Origin: a virus
Direction: 5' to 3' (one strand)
DNA: 27,891 bases
IMG/VR virus record: IMGVR_UViG_3300048121_001616
Location: 1 to 27,891 of that record
Positions 5,183-13,435 of the stretch are shown piece after piece; positions within the stretch are counted from its first letter, which is position 1; every line of letters starts with the position of its first letter. A model generated the notes under the pieces. That model ran no database searches. It was not told the DNA's origin and saw only the letters and a program-made list of their open reading frames with translations. Both the position numbers and the translations under genes were made by a program.

Positions 5183-7392
5183 TGTACAAGCAAGCTCTAT
5201 TTAAGGTTTTAAAAGACCACATTAAACCTAAAACTATTCAACGTATGAACCGTTATAAAAAATGGAAATACGGATACAACAAAGAACACGATATTGTTGT
5301 TATAAGCAAAAGTGGCCAAATTGGTGAAATATATGAAATACAAAATCTAAAAATAGGATTACCAAAAGAACACAATGTTCATAAATTCAAATCTGATACT
5401 TGGGAATATACAGAATATCCTAAAGTTTTAAAAAAGATTAAATCAGTGTTTGATTGGGAAGAATACCCTTTAGATTTTAAAGAAAAATGGTATGATTACA
5501 TTGATAATGAATTTAATAAAAGAGAACAGGGCTTTTGGTTCTATAATAAGGGTGTGGCTACTTACATTACTGGTACTCACTTTATGTACCTGCAGTGGAG
5601 CAAGATTGACGTTGGGCAGCCAGACTTTAGGGAATCAAACAGATTATTCTTTATATTCTGGGAGGCTTGTAAAGCCGACCCACGATCTTATGGAATGTGT
5701 TATCTTAAAAACAGACGTTCCGGATTTTCTTTTATGTCTTCAGCAGAAACCGTTAATATGGCGACAATTACGTCAGATGCACGGTACGGTATCTTGTCTA
5801 AGTCTGGCCCCGATGCTAAGAAGATGTTCACAGACAAGGTCGTACCAATATCAGTCAACTACCCGTTTTTTTTCAAACCGATCCAGGACGGTATGGACAG
5901 GCCCAAGACAGAACTTGCCTATAGAGTACCAGCCACAAAATACACAAGACGTAAACTTGAAACCAACGAAAAGCTTCAAGAGCTTGACGGGCTCGACACT
6001 ACGATCGACTGGAAAAACACAGGCGACAACTCGTACGATGGGGAAAAATTAAAACTACTAGTCCACGATGAAAGTGGTAAGTGGGAAAAACCTAATAATA
6101 TATTAAACAACTGGAGGGTTACAAAAACCTGTTTGAGGTTGGGTTCTAGAATTATTGGTAAGTGTATGATGGGAAGTACATCAAATGCTTTAGATAAAGG
6201 TGGTAGTAACTTCAAAAAATTATACAATGACTCAGATGTTACGAAAAGAAACGCCAATGGACAGACTAAGTCAGGATTATATTCTTTGTTCATACCTATG
6301 GAATGGAACTACGAAGGATACATTGATTCTTATGGCTTACCTGTATTCGACACGCCGAGTAAAGCAGTTAAAGGCCCTCAAGGCGAAGAAATAGACTTAG
6401 GTGTAATAGAGTATTGGGAAAATGAAGTTGAAGGTTTAAAGCAGGATCAAGATGCTTTAAATGAATTTTATAGACAATTTCCTAGAACTACAAAACACGC
6501 GTTTAGAGATGAGTCAAAAGAATCTTTGTTTAATCTAACTAAAATATACGAGCAAATAGATTTTAACGAAGATTTAAAAAACTCTATAAATGTAACAAAA
6601 GGTAATTTTTTGTGGAAAGATGGGATTAAAGATAGTGAGGTTGTTTTTATGCCAAATGACAATGGTAGATTCAATATTACTTGGGTTCCACCTGTTAACA
6701 TACAAAACAACGTAGTAACTAAAAATGGTATTAGATATCCTGGCAATGAGCACGTTGGTGCCTTTGGATGTGATCCATATGATATATCAGGTACAGTTGA
6801 CAAAAGAGGTTCTAATGGCTCTCTTCATGGGCTTACAAAGTTTTCAATGACTGATGCTCCACCAAATCATTTCTTTTTAGAATATATATCTAGACCCCAA
6901 ACGGCTGAGGTATTCTTTGAAGATGTTTTGATGGCTTGTATATTTTACGGTATGCCGATATTAGCTGAAAATAATAAACCAAGACTGCTTTATCATTTTA
7001 AACGTAGAGGTTATAGAGGTTTTTCAATGAATAGACCTGATAGAAAAAGAAACAAGCTTTCGGTAACAGAAAGAGAATTAGGTGGAATACCAAATTCAAG
7101 TGAAGATATAAAACAAGCCCATGCCGCGGCTATAGAGTCTTACATAGAAGATTTTATAGGTTTAAGAGAAAGAGGTTATGGTGATATGTATTTCCAGCGT
7201 ACACTAGAAGACTGGGCTAAATTTAATATAAACAATAGAACAAAGCATGATGCATCTATAAGTTCTGGTTTAGCTTTAATGGCTTGCAATAAACATAGAT
7301 ATGCGCCAAGTGCTCCAAGAAAATTAGTATCATATGATTTAGGTATTAAAAAATATGATAACAGAGGAAATACGTCAAAAATAATAAGTTAA
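5182..7392 (+). CDS. terL: Terminase large subunit (DNA-packaging ATPase/nuclease), 736 aa
   Basis: This is the motor ATPase that pumps DNA into the prohead and cuts the concatemer. The ATPase half has a deviant Walker A, KNRRSGFS at 176-183, lacking the usual GK[ST]; its Lys lies at the start of the motif, as in lambda gpA. Walker B follows as KLLVHDE with D296-E297, then a coupling motif GSTSN at 331-335. The nuclease half has the expected acidic residues: D531 in FGCDPYD, E596 in PILAENN and D690 in TKHDAS, fitting the RNase H-like terminase nuclease. The length is large but within the range for crAss-like and related phages. The start overlaps the TerS stop by one base. Bases 5581-6060 are clearly GC-richer than the rest. 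Confidence 0.93.
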   Translation: MYKQALFKVLKDHIKPKTIQRMNRYKKWKYGYNKEHDIVVISKSGQIGEIYEIQNLKIGLPKEHNVHKFKSDTWEYTEYPKVLKKIKSVFDWEEYPLDFKEKWYDYIDNEFNKREQGFWFYNKGVATYITGTHFMYLQWSKIDVGQPDFRESNRLFFIFWEACKADPRSYGMCYLKNRRSGFSFMSSAETVNMATITSDARYGILSKSGPDAKKMFTDKVVPISVNYPFFFKPIQDGMDRPKTELAYRVPATKYTRRKLETNEKLQELDGLDTTIDWKNTGDNSYDGEKLKLLVHDESGKWEKPNNILNNWRVTKTCLRLGSRIIGKCMMGSTSNALDKGGSNFKKLYNDSDVTKRNANGQTKSGLYSLFIPMEWNYEGYIDSYGLPVFDTPSKAVKGPQGEEIDLGVIEYWENEVEGLKQDQDALNEFYRQFPRTTKHAFRDESKESLFNLTKIYEQIDFNEDLKNSINVTKGNFLWKDGIKDSEVVFMPNDNGRFNITWVPPVNIQNNVVTKNGIRYPGNEHVGAFGCDPYDISGTVDKRGSNGSLHGLTKFSMTDAPPNHFFLEYISRPQTAEVFFEDVLMACIFYGMPILAENNKPRLLYHFKRRGYRGFSMNRPDRKRNKLSVTERELGGIPNSSEDIKQAHAAAIESYIEDFIGLRERGYGDMYFQRTLEDWAKFNINNRTKHDASISSGLALMACNKHRYAPSAPRKLVSYDLGIKKYDNRGNTSKIIS
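5581..6060 (+). other. GC-elevated mosaic patch inside the TerL ATPase domain
   Basis: Counting six 60-base lines here gave 40-52% GC (about 46% on average), against roughly 25-38% for sampled neighbouring lines. Codons end in C or G far more often (GAC, AAC, TAC, ATC, CGG, CCC) than in flanking TerL, where GAT, AAT, TAT and ATA dominate. The patch covers about residues 134-293, from just before Walker A to just before Walker B. The reading frame is intact throughout. Confidence 0.7.
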
Positions 7393-9788
7393 TGAATATA
7401 TATACCAATACTAGAAGTGCATTTCCTAGCCAAGTTGTTAGTGATCAAGAGAAAGCTAGCATTGAATATGGTAAGCAAGTTGCTCAAGCTATAGAAGGCG
7501 AGTGGTTTGATCAAGGTCGAACAACAGGTAATAGGTATTTAACTAATTGGAATAACTATAATCAATTAAGGCTATATGCTAGAGGTGAACAAAGTGTTCA
7601 AAAGTACAAAGATGAATTATCTATAAATGGTGATTTATCTTATCTTAATTTAGATTGGACACCAGTTCCTATTTTGTCTAAATTTGTAGATATAGTTGTT
7701 AATGGAATATCTCAAAAGTCTTACGACGTAAAAGCATACGCTCAAGATCCTGAGTCGGTAAGAAAAAGAACTAACTACGCTTCTAAGTTGTATGAAGATA
7801 TGCTTGCTAAAGAATATTTAGAAAGTTTAGAAGCAACGCTAGGTATTGATGCTTATCAATCAACTAGTAAAGATATAGTTCCAGAAACGCCTGAAGATTT
7901 AGAACTTCACATGCAACTTAGTTATAAGCAGTCTATAGAAATAGCTCAAGAAGAGGCTATATCTAGTGTAATGGCTCAAAATAAATATGATTTAACTAGA
8001 AAAAGGTTAAATATGGATTTAGCTGTGCTTGGTATAGCGGCGGTTAAAACAGATTTTAATACAGCTGAAGGCGTTACTGTAAAGTACGTTGATCCAGCTT
8101 ATATAGTTTATTCTTATACAGAAGATCCTAATTTTGAAGACATATATTATGTTGGTGAAGTTAAGTCTATAACAATACCAGAACTTAAAAAAGAATTTCC
8201 TGGAATACCAACAGCAGAGTTGGAGATGATAGAAAAAATGCCAGGTAATAAGTCGTATATAACTGGTTACGGTAATTATGATAATAATACTGTTCAAGTT
8301 TTATATTTTGACTATAAAACATATCATAATCAAGTTTTCAAAATAAAACAAACAGAACAAGGTTTATTAAAAGCTATTGAAAAACCAGACACTTTTAATC
8401 CACCTGAAAATGATATGTTCGAAAGAGTTTCAAGATCTATAGAGGTTTTATACAGTGGCGCTAAGGTTTTAGGAACTGACATAATGTTAGACTGGAGTTT
8501 GTCAGAAAACATGACTAGACCTACTGCAGATACTACAAAAGTTAGAATGAATTATGCTATTTGTGCTCCTAGAATATACAAAGGTAGAATAGAGTCCATG
8601 GTTAGTAAATGTACTGGCTTTGCTGATATGATTCAACTAACACACTTAAAACTGCAGCAAGTTATATCTCGTATGGTACCAGATGGTGTTTATTTAGACA
8701 TGGACGGTTTAGCTGAAGTTGATCTTGGTAATGGTACAAACTATAATCCAGCTGAAGCATTAAATATGTATTTTCAAACCGGTTCTATCGTGGGTAGATC
8801 ACTTACTCAAGACGGTGATATGAATGCTGGTAAAGTGCCAATACAAGAACTTCAAAGTAGCGGTGGTAATGCTAAAATAGCTAGTTTAATTCAAACTTAT
8901 CAGTATTACTTACAAATGATACGTGACGTGACCGGTCTTAACGAGGCTAGAGATGGAAGTTTGCCAGATAGAAACACATTAGTAGGTTTACAAAAACTAG
9001 CGGCTAACGCTTCTAATACAGCAACTAGACACATATTACAGTCTAGCTTGTATTTGACTCTTAGAACATCAGAAAACGTTGCTCTTAAAATAGCTGACGC
9101 GTTAGAGTTTCCATTAACTAAAAACTCTTTAAAAAATTCTATATCTACTTTTAATGTTAGAACGTTAGAGGAGATAGTTAATTTAAATCTTCATGACTTT
9201 GGTATTTTCTTAGAACTAGAGCCAGATGAAGAAGAGCAAGCGCAGCTGGAACAAAACATACAAGCCGCGATTGCACAGGGTGGTATTGACTTAGAAGACG
9301 CTATAGATTTAAGACAAATAAAAAATCTTAAATTAGCTAACCAAATGTTAAAGGTTAAGCGTAAAGCTAAAGCTGTTCAAGATCAAGCTAATCAACAAGC
9401 TAATATAGCTGCGCAAGCTAGCGCTCAAGCTGAAACAGCTGAAAGAACAGCTATGGCTGAGGTTCAAAAGCAAGAAGCTATTAGTGGCTCTAAGGTGCAG
9501 TATGAGCAAGCTAAAAATCAAATGGAAATACAGCGTATGCAAATACAAAGTGAGCTTGAAATGCAGAAAATGCAAAAGCGATTTGAGTTTGATTTACAAC
9601 TTAAACAAATAGAAGTTGAAACTATTGCTCAAAAAGAACAACAAATAGAAAATAGAAAAGACAAGCGTATAAAAATGGAAGGTACGCAACAAAGTAAAAT
9701 GATTACACAAAGACAAAATGATGGACCTTCTATAAACTTTGAAATGCAAGAAGGTGTTCCAGCAGAGGATATTGATCCATTTGTTTAA
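7392..9788 (+). CDS. Portal protein (798 aa)
   Basis: Position immediately after TerL (TAATG overlap) and overall layout identify this as the portal, the dodecameric ring through which DNA enters and leaves the head and on which TerL docks. Recognisable segments are an N-terminal aromatic-rich region with NWNNYNQLRLYARGEQ, a central core with RDVTGLNEARDGSLPDRNT near residues 515-535, and a helical stretch with SNTATRHILQSSLYLTLRTS. Residues about 639-766 form a long Gln/Ala/Lys/Glu-rich helix or coiled coil, a C-terminal barrel-type extension common in podovirus portals. The tail (SINFEMQEGVPAEDIDPFV) is acidic. The assignment rests on order, length and domain layout. Confidence 0.85.
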   Translation: MNIYTNTRSAFPSQVVSDQEKASIEYGKQVAQAIEGEWFDQGRTTGNRYLTNWNNYNQLRLYARGEQSVQKYKDELSINGDLSYLNLDWTPVPILSKFVDIVVNGISQKSYDVKAYAQDPESVRKRTNYASKLYEDMLAKEYLESLEATLGIDAYQSTSKDIVPETPEDLELHMQLSYKQSIEIAQEEAISSVMAQNKYDLTRKRLNMDLAVLGIAAVKTDFNTAEGVTVKYVDPAYIVYSYTEDPNFEDIYYVGEVKSITIPELKKEFPGIPTAELEMIEKMPGNKSYITGYGNYDNNTVQVLYFDYKTYHNQVFKIKQTEQGLLKAIEKPDTFNPPENDMFERVSRSIEVLYSGAKVLGTDIMLDWSLSENMTRPTADTTKVRMNYAICAPRIYKGRIESMVSKCTGFADMIQLTHLKLQQVISRMVPDGVYLDMDGLAEVDLGNGTNYNPAEALNMYFQTGSIVGRSLTQDGDMNAGKVPIQELQSSGGNAKIASLIQTYQYYLQMIRDVTGLNEARDGSLPDRNTLVGLQKLAANASNTATRHILQSSLYLTLRTSENVALKIADALEFPLTKNSLKNSISTFNVRTLEEIVNLNLHDFGIFLELEPDEEEQAQLEQNIQAAIAQGGIDLEDAIDLRQIKNLKLANQMLKVKRKAKAVQDQANQQANIAAQASAQAETAERTAMAEVQKQEAISGSKVQYEQAKNQMEIQRMQIQSELEMQKMQKRFEFDLQLKQIEVETIAQKEQQIENRKDKRIKMEGTQQSKMITQRQNDGPSINFEMQEGVPAEDIDPFV

Positions 9789-9799
9789 TTTTTTTTAAT

Positions 9800-9821
9800 T
9801 ATTTAATTATATTATATTATG
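9800..9821 (+). promoter_or_regulatory. AT-rich leader motif, copy 1, before the scaffold gene
   Basis: The 22 bases ending in the scaffold ATG match 20 of 22 bases with those ending in the ATG at 12533. They contain no Shine-Dalgarno. The conserved run could be a translation-initiation leader of the Bacteroidota type or part of a late promoter. Confidence 0.4.
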
Positions 9822-11009
9822 TCAACAGAAGTAAAACAAGAAGGTGAGTTCAAAATTAAAAAGAAAACACCTAAAAAATTAACAGAAGTTAAAGATAACG
9901 TTACTAAAGTAAACGTTAATCCAAAAGAACCTTTGATTGAGTTAGAACCAGAGGTTAAAAAAGTAGTAATTCCAAAAAAACAAGAAGATGCCGTTCAAGC
10001 ACAAGAGACAAATGATAGCAATGTTATTGTCGAAAAATCCAAAGACAGTGGCAACAGCGAAGGATTGGTTGAAGAAGTACGGACCGCCGAAAAAGAAGTA
10101 AGTCCATTAAAAGAAGTTTCTGCAGAAGAAGTTAAAAAAGTAGAAGCTGAAGTTAAAGAAGCTATTAGAGATGAAAAAATTTTAGGTAAACAATTACCTG
10201 AGAACATTGAAAAGTTAGTTTCTTTTATGCAAGAAACGGGTGGTACAATAGAGGATTATACAAGATTAAATGCTGATTATTCTAGCATTGACGATAAAAC
10301 TTTATTAAAGGAATACTACAAGAAAAATAAACCTTATCTAGACGATTCAGATGTTAGTCTATTATTAGAAGATTTTGACTATGACGAAGATCTAGACGAG
10401 GAAAAAGATATACGCAAGAAAAAACTTGCATTTAAAGAAGAAGTTGCAAAAGCCAAAAACTTTTTAGAGGAAACTAAGAGTAAATATTACGACGAGATCA
10501 AGTTGAGACCGGGCGTAACTCAGGAACAACAAAAAGCTATGGACTTTTTCAATCGATATAATAAGGAGCAAGAACAAGCTGAGCAACAACATCTTAGATT
10601 CAAAGAATCTACTAATAAGCTTTTTAGCGATAATTTCGAAGGTTTCGATTTTAAAGTAGGCGAAAAAACTTATAAGTACAGTATTCAGAATAAAGATAAA
10701 GTTGCAGAAAGACAGTCAGACATAACAAACCTCGTGGGGAAGTTCCTAGACGAAAGCGGTAATGTTATAGACGCGGCTGGATATCACAAAGCTATGTATG
10801 CTGCTGAAAACGTAGATCGCATTGCAGCTCATTTTTATGAGCAAGGAAAAGCAGACGCTGTAAAAAACGTTGTAAACAATTCAAAAAATCTTAGTAGTTC
10901 TAAAGCTAGATCTACTCAAGGCGAAGTGTTTATTGGTGGATTTAAAGTTAAAGCTATTTCTGGTGCTGATTCTACAAAACTTAAAATTAAAACAAAAAAA
11001 TTTAACTAA
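9819..11009 (+). CDS. Putative head scaffolding protein (396 aa)
   Basis: Position between portal and capsid, strong charge and low complexity point to a scaffold. The N-terminal 110 residues are rich in Lys, Glu and Val and look disordered. A very acidic helical segment follows (LLLEDFDYDEDLDEEKD, about residues 180-200), then a long Lys/Glu helix. The C-terminus is basic (STKLKIKTKKFN), resembling the basic C-terminal capsid-binding element known in scaffolds such as that of P22. Scaffolds bind capsid protein, shape the prohead and leave or are degraded before packaging. No protease motif is present. An AT-rich leader without Shine-Dalgarno precedes the ATG. The function is inferred from context. 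Confidence 0.7.
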   Translation: MSTEVKQEGEFKIKKKTPKKLTEVKDNVTKVNVNPKEPLIELEPEVKKVVIPKKQEDAVQAQETNDSNVIVEKSKDSGNSEGLVEEVRTAEKEVSPLKEVSAEEVKKVEAEVKEAIRDEKILGKQLPENIEKLVSFMQETGGTIEDYTRLNADYSSIDDKTLLKEYYKKNKPYLDDSDVSLLLEDFDYDEDLDEEKDIRKKKLAFKEEVAKAKNFLEETKSKYYDEIKLRPGVTQEQQKAMDFFNRYNKEQEQAEQQHLRFKESTNKLFSDNFEGFDFKVGEKTYKYSIQNKDKVAERQSDITNLVGKFLDESGNVIDAAGYHKAMYAAENVDRIAAHFYEQGKADAVKNVVNNSKNLSSSKARSTQGEVFIGGFKVKAISGADSTKLKIKTKKFN

Positions 11010-11023
11010 AAAAATTATTTATC

Positions 11024-12454
11024 ATGAGTTTAACTCCTCAATTTGGTAGTATTGTACCTAGTGCAACTCAACAAACTTTAGCTAACAACTATCTAGTATT
11101 TGATGGTGCTGCTGGTGGAAATTTTGCACAACAATATTTACCTGAAATTTACGAACAAGAAGTGGAGCGTTACGGAAACCGTACGTTATCTGGATTCTTA
11201 AGAATGGTTGGCGCTGAAATGCCAATGACTTCTGATCAAGTTATTTGGTCTGAACAAACAAGATTGCACATTGCTTATAAAGATTGTGATCTTCCTGCCG
11301 CAACAACTATCGATGTTAACCCTGGTGCTGCTGCTGATATTACAAATGTAGTATCTATTAATGACACAGTTGTTGTAATGCAACCAAGTACAGGTTTAGA
11401 AGCAAAAGGTATCGTTATTGGTAGCGCTGGTTCTGTATTAACTGTTACTTTGTTTTCAGGTGCAACTTTACAAGGTGTATTTGGAGCTGCTGCTGCTGAT
11501 CTTAAACTATTTGTTTACGGTTCTGCTTATCAAAAAGGAACTGCGCTAACTGAAGCTACAGGTGTTAACGCTAAAAGAGTATCTGTTGATCCTTCTTTTA
11601 AGCAATTTTCTAACTCACCAGTTATTATCAAAAACCAATATGTAATTAATGGTTCTGATATGGCTCAAATAGGTTGGGTTGAAGTTGCCACTGAAGACGG
11701 CGCGTCTGGTTACCTATGGTATTTGAAAGCTGAATCTGAAACTCGTTTACGTTTTGAAGATTACTTAGAAATGGCTTTAGTAGAAGGTGAGCAAAATGCA
11801 AACGCTGGTGGTGGTGATTATCAAACTGATTTGTTACCAGGAACAGAAGGTTTATTTGCTGCTATCGAAGATAGAGGTAATGTAAACGTTGGCTTTACAG
11901 CTGCGGCTGGACTTACTGCTTTTGATGCTATTTTGAAAAACTTAGACACTCAAGGTGCTATTGAAGAAAACATGTTATTTTTGCAAAGACAAACTGCTCT
12001 TGATTTTGATGACATGCTAGCTTCTATTTCTGGTGGCGCTCAAGGTGGTACTGCTTATGGATTATTTGAAAACTCTGAAGAAATGGCTTTAAATCTTGGA
12101 TTTAGCGGTTTCCGTAGAGGATCTTATGATTTCTATAAAACTGATTGGAAATACTTAAACGATGCTTCTACTCGTGGAGCTATCGATGGTGTTAATTCAA
12201 TTGAAGGTGTATTAGTACCTGCTGGAACTTCTACTGTTTACGATCAAATCTTAGGAACTAACATTCGTCGTCCATTCTTGCACGTGCGATACAGAGCTTC
12301 TCAAGGTGATGACCGTCGTATGAAGTCTTGGTTAACTGGTTCTGCCGGTGGTGCTTTCACTTCAACTCTTGATGCTATGGAAGTTAACTTCTTATCAGAA
12401 AGATGTTTAGTAACACAAGCTGCTAACAACTTTGTACTCTTCAAAGGAGTGTAA
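11024..12454 (+). CDS. Major capsid protein (476 aa)
   Basis: The gene order portal, scaffold, this gene, and its length are typical of an HK97-fold major capsid protein. The N-terminus (SLTPQFGSIVPSATQQT) is followed by ARM-like and alpha/beta segments with TLSGFLRMVGAEMPMTSDQ, and a middle Gly/Ala-rich domain at about residues 90-170. The C-terminal half has RPFLHVRYRASQGDDRRMKS and ends SERCLVTQAANNFVLFKG. Codon use differs from the neighbours, with more GCT, GGT, TTC and CGT, as often seen for a highly expressed gene. A long hairpin follows the stop, which could terminate transcription or protect the abundant mRNA. The fold itself cannot be verified from sequence reading alone. Confidence 0.88.
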   Translation: MSLTPQFGSIVPSATQQTLANNYLVFDGAAGGNFAQQYLPEIYEQEVERYGNRTLSGFLRMVGAEMPMTSDQVIWSEQTRLHIAYKDCDLPAATTIDVNPGAAADITNVVSINDTVVVMQPSTGLEAKGIVIGSAGSVLTVTLFSGATLQGVFGAAAADLKLFVYGSAYQKGTALTEATGVNAKRVSVDPSFKQFSNSPVIIKNQYVINGSDMAQIGWVEVATEDGASGYLWYLKAESETRLRFEDYLEMALVEGEQNANAGGGDYQTDLLPGTEGLFAAIEDRGNVNVGFTAAAGLTAFDAILKNLDTQGAIEENMLFLQRQTALDFDDMLASISGGAQGGTAYGLFENSEEMALNLGFSGFRRGSYDFYKTDWKYLNDASTRGAIDGVNSIEGVLVPAGTSTVYDQILGTNIRRPFLHVRYRASQGDDRRMKSWLTGSAGGAFTSTLDAMEVNFLSERCLVTQAANNFVLFKGV

Positions 12455-12460
12455 TTACAC

Positions 12461-12505
12461 AGGTAATGTTTACCCTCGTTAAAATAACGGGGGTAACTGT
12501 TACCT
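12461..12505 (+). terminator. Long hairpin after the major capsid gene
   Basis: The inner stem pairs 12470-12481 with 12485-12496 (12 pairs including one T-G wobble) around a 3-base loop. It is extended by AGGTAA at 12461-12466 pairing with TTACCT at 12500-12505 through one mismatch and two wobbles. The result is a nearly continuous stem of about 21 pairs, seven bases after the capsid stop, followed by TTATTAACTATTTAATTTT. This is a likely terminator or 3'-end mRNA stabiliser. Confidence 0.75.
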
Positions 12506-12513
12506 TTATTAAC

Positions 12514-12535
12514 TATTTAATTTTATTATATCATG
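12514..12535 (+). promoter_or_regulatory. AT-rich leader motif, copy 2, after the capsid hairpin
   Basis: The 22-base sequence ending in the ATG at 12533 is identical at 20 of 22 positions with the leader before the scaffold gene, and it keeps the same spacing to the ATG. It directly follows the capsid hairpin, so a restart promoter or initiation leader is plausible. Confidence 0.4.
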
Positions 12536-13372
12536 GCTAAAAAAGCTCAAGCAGAAGAAACTGTTGAGGTTGCACCTCAGTCAACTGTTGCAAAAAACGC
12601 ACCAGTTCAAACAAAAAAACCACAAACTCCAGCTAAACCAAGTTGGGAAATTAAAGATAGAATTTACTATTTAAAAGGAAATAAAAATCCTTTAACATTA
12701 ACAATACCAAGTAAGCATACGCAAAAACACTCTTTGCTTTATTTTGATAAACAAACTGGAGCTCAAAAAGAAATAAGATACGCTACAAATCAGGTATCTT
12801 GCTTTGTAGACGAGCAAAAAGGCGAAGCTACTCTTGGTCATATTATTTTTCAAGATGGAACATTAAGAGTTCCACAAAACAAACAAAACCTTCAAAAACT
12901 ACTTTCATTATACCACCCATTAAAAGGTAGGTTATATGAAGAGTTTGATGCAGTTGAAGTAGCTGAAGATGAGTTAGATATTTTAGATCTTCAAATAGAT
13001 GCTTTAAATGCTGCTAGAAGTATAGACGTAGATCACGCTGAAGCAATATTAAGAGTGGAGTTAGGATCAAAAGTAAACTCAATGAGTTCAAAAGAGCTAA
13101 GAAGAGATTTACTGCTGTTTGCTAGAAACAATCCTGCTTTGTTTATAAATCTTGCTAATGATGATAATGTTCAATTAAGAAACTTTGCCGTGAGAGCTGC
13201 TGAAGCTGGAATAATTAAGTTATCTCAAGATCAAAGAACATTTACGTGGGGAACAAATGGTAGAAAACTAATGAACGTACCTTTTGATGAAAATCCATAT
13301 TCGGCTTTTGCTGCTTTCTTGAAAACAGACGAAGGAGTTGAAGTCTATAAATCTATAGATAAAAAACTATAA
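12533..13372 (+). CDS. Hypothetical structural-module protein (279 aa)
   Basis: I do not recognise the family. After a low-complexity Ala/Pro/Lys/Gln N-terminus (about 40 residues) comes a beta-rich domain with DRIYYLKGNKNPLTLTIPSK and NQVSCFVDEQKGEATL. A charged helical region (about residues 130-220) then contains NDDNVQLRNFAVRAAEAGII, which has a winged-helix-like look. The C-terminus (RKLMNVPFDENPYSAFAAFL) is compact. It is the only gene between two strong hairpins, suggesting it can be transcribed apart from the capsid gene before it and the connector genes after it. A head-completion or minor capsid role follows from position only. Confidence 0.75.
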   Translation: MAKKAQAEETVEVAPQSTVAKNAPVQTKKPQTPAKPSWEIKDRIYYLKGNKNPLTLTIPSKHTQKHSLLYFDKQTGAQKEIRYATNQVSCFVDEQKGEATLGHIIFQDGTLRVPQNKQNLQKLLSLYHPLKGRLYEEFDAVEVAEDELDILDLQIDALNAARSIDVDHAEAILRVELGSKVNSMSSKELRRDLLLFARNNPALFINLANDDNVQLRNFAVRAAEAGIIKLSQDQRTFTWGTNGRKLMNVPFDENPYSAFAAFLKTDEGVEVYKSIDKKL

Positions 13373-13381
13373 AAACAAGTG

Positions 13382-13418
13382 ATACTAATATAGGCGGTTT
13401 CGGCCGCCTTCTTAGTAT
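13382..13418 (+). terminator. Hairpin terminator before the connector genes
   Basis: ATACTAA at 13382-13388 pairs perfectly with TTAGTAT at 13412-13418. Inside this, AGGCGG at 13392-13397 pairs with CCGCCT at 13404-13409 around a TTTCGG loop. The GC core is conspicuous in this AT-rich genome. It begins ten bases after the stop of the 279-residue gene, and a short T run follows. This is a good rho-independent terminator candidate. Confidence 0.75.
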
Positions 13419-13435
13419 TTATATAAAAATATAAA

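Noticed and set aside
5492-6293. Alternative frames (186 aa plus, 105 aa minus) inside TerL
   Set aside because: They coincide with the GC-rich patch, which lowers stop-codon frequency. TerL motifs lie in the main frame throughout.
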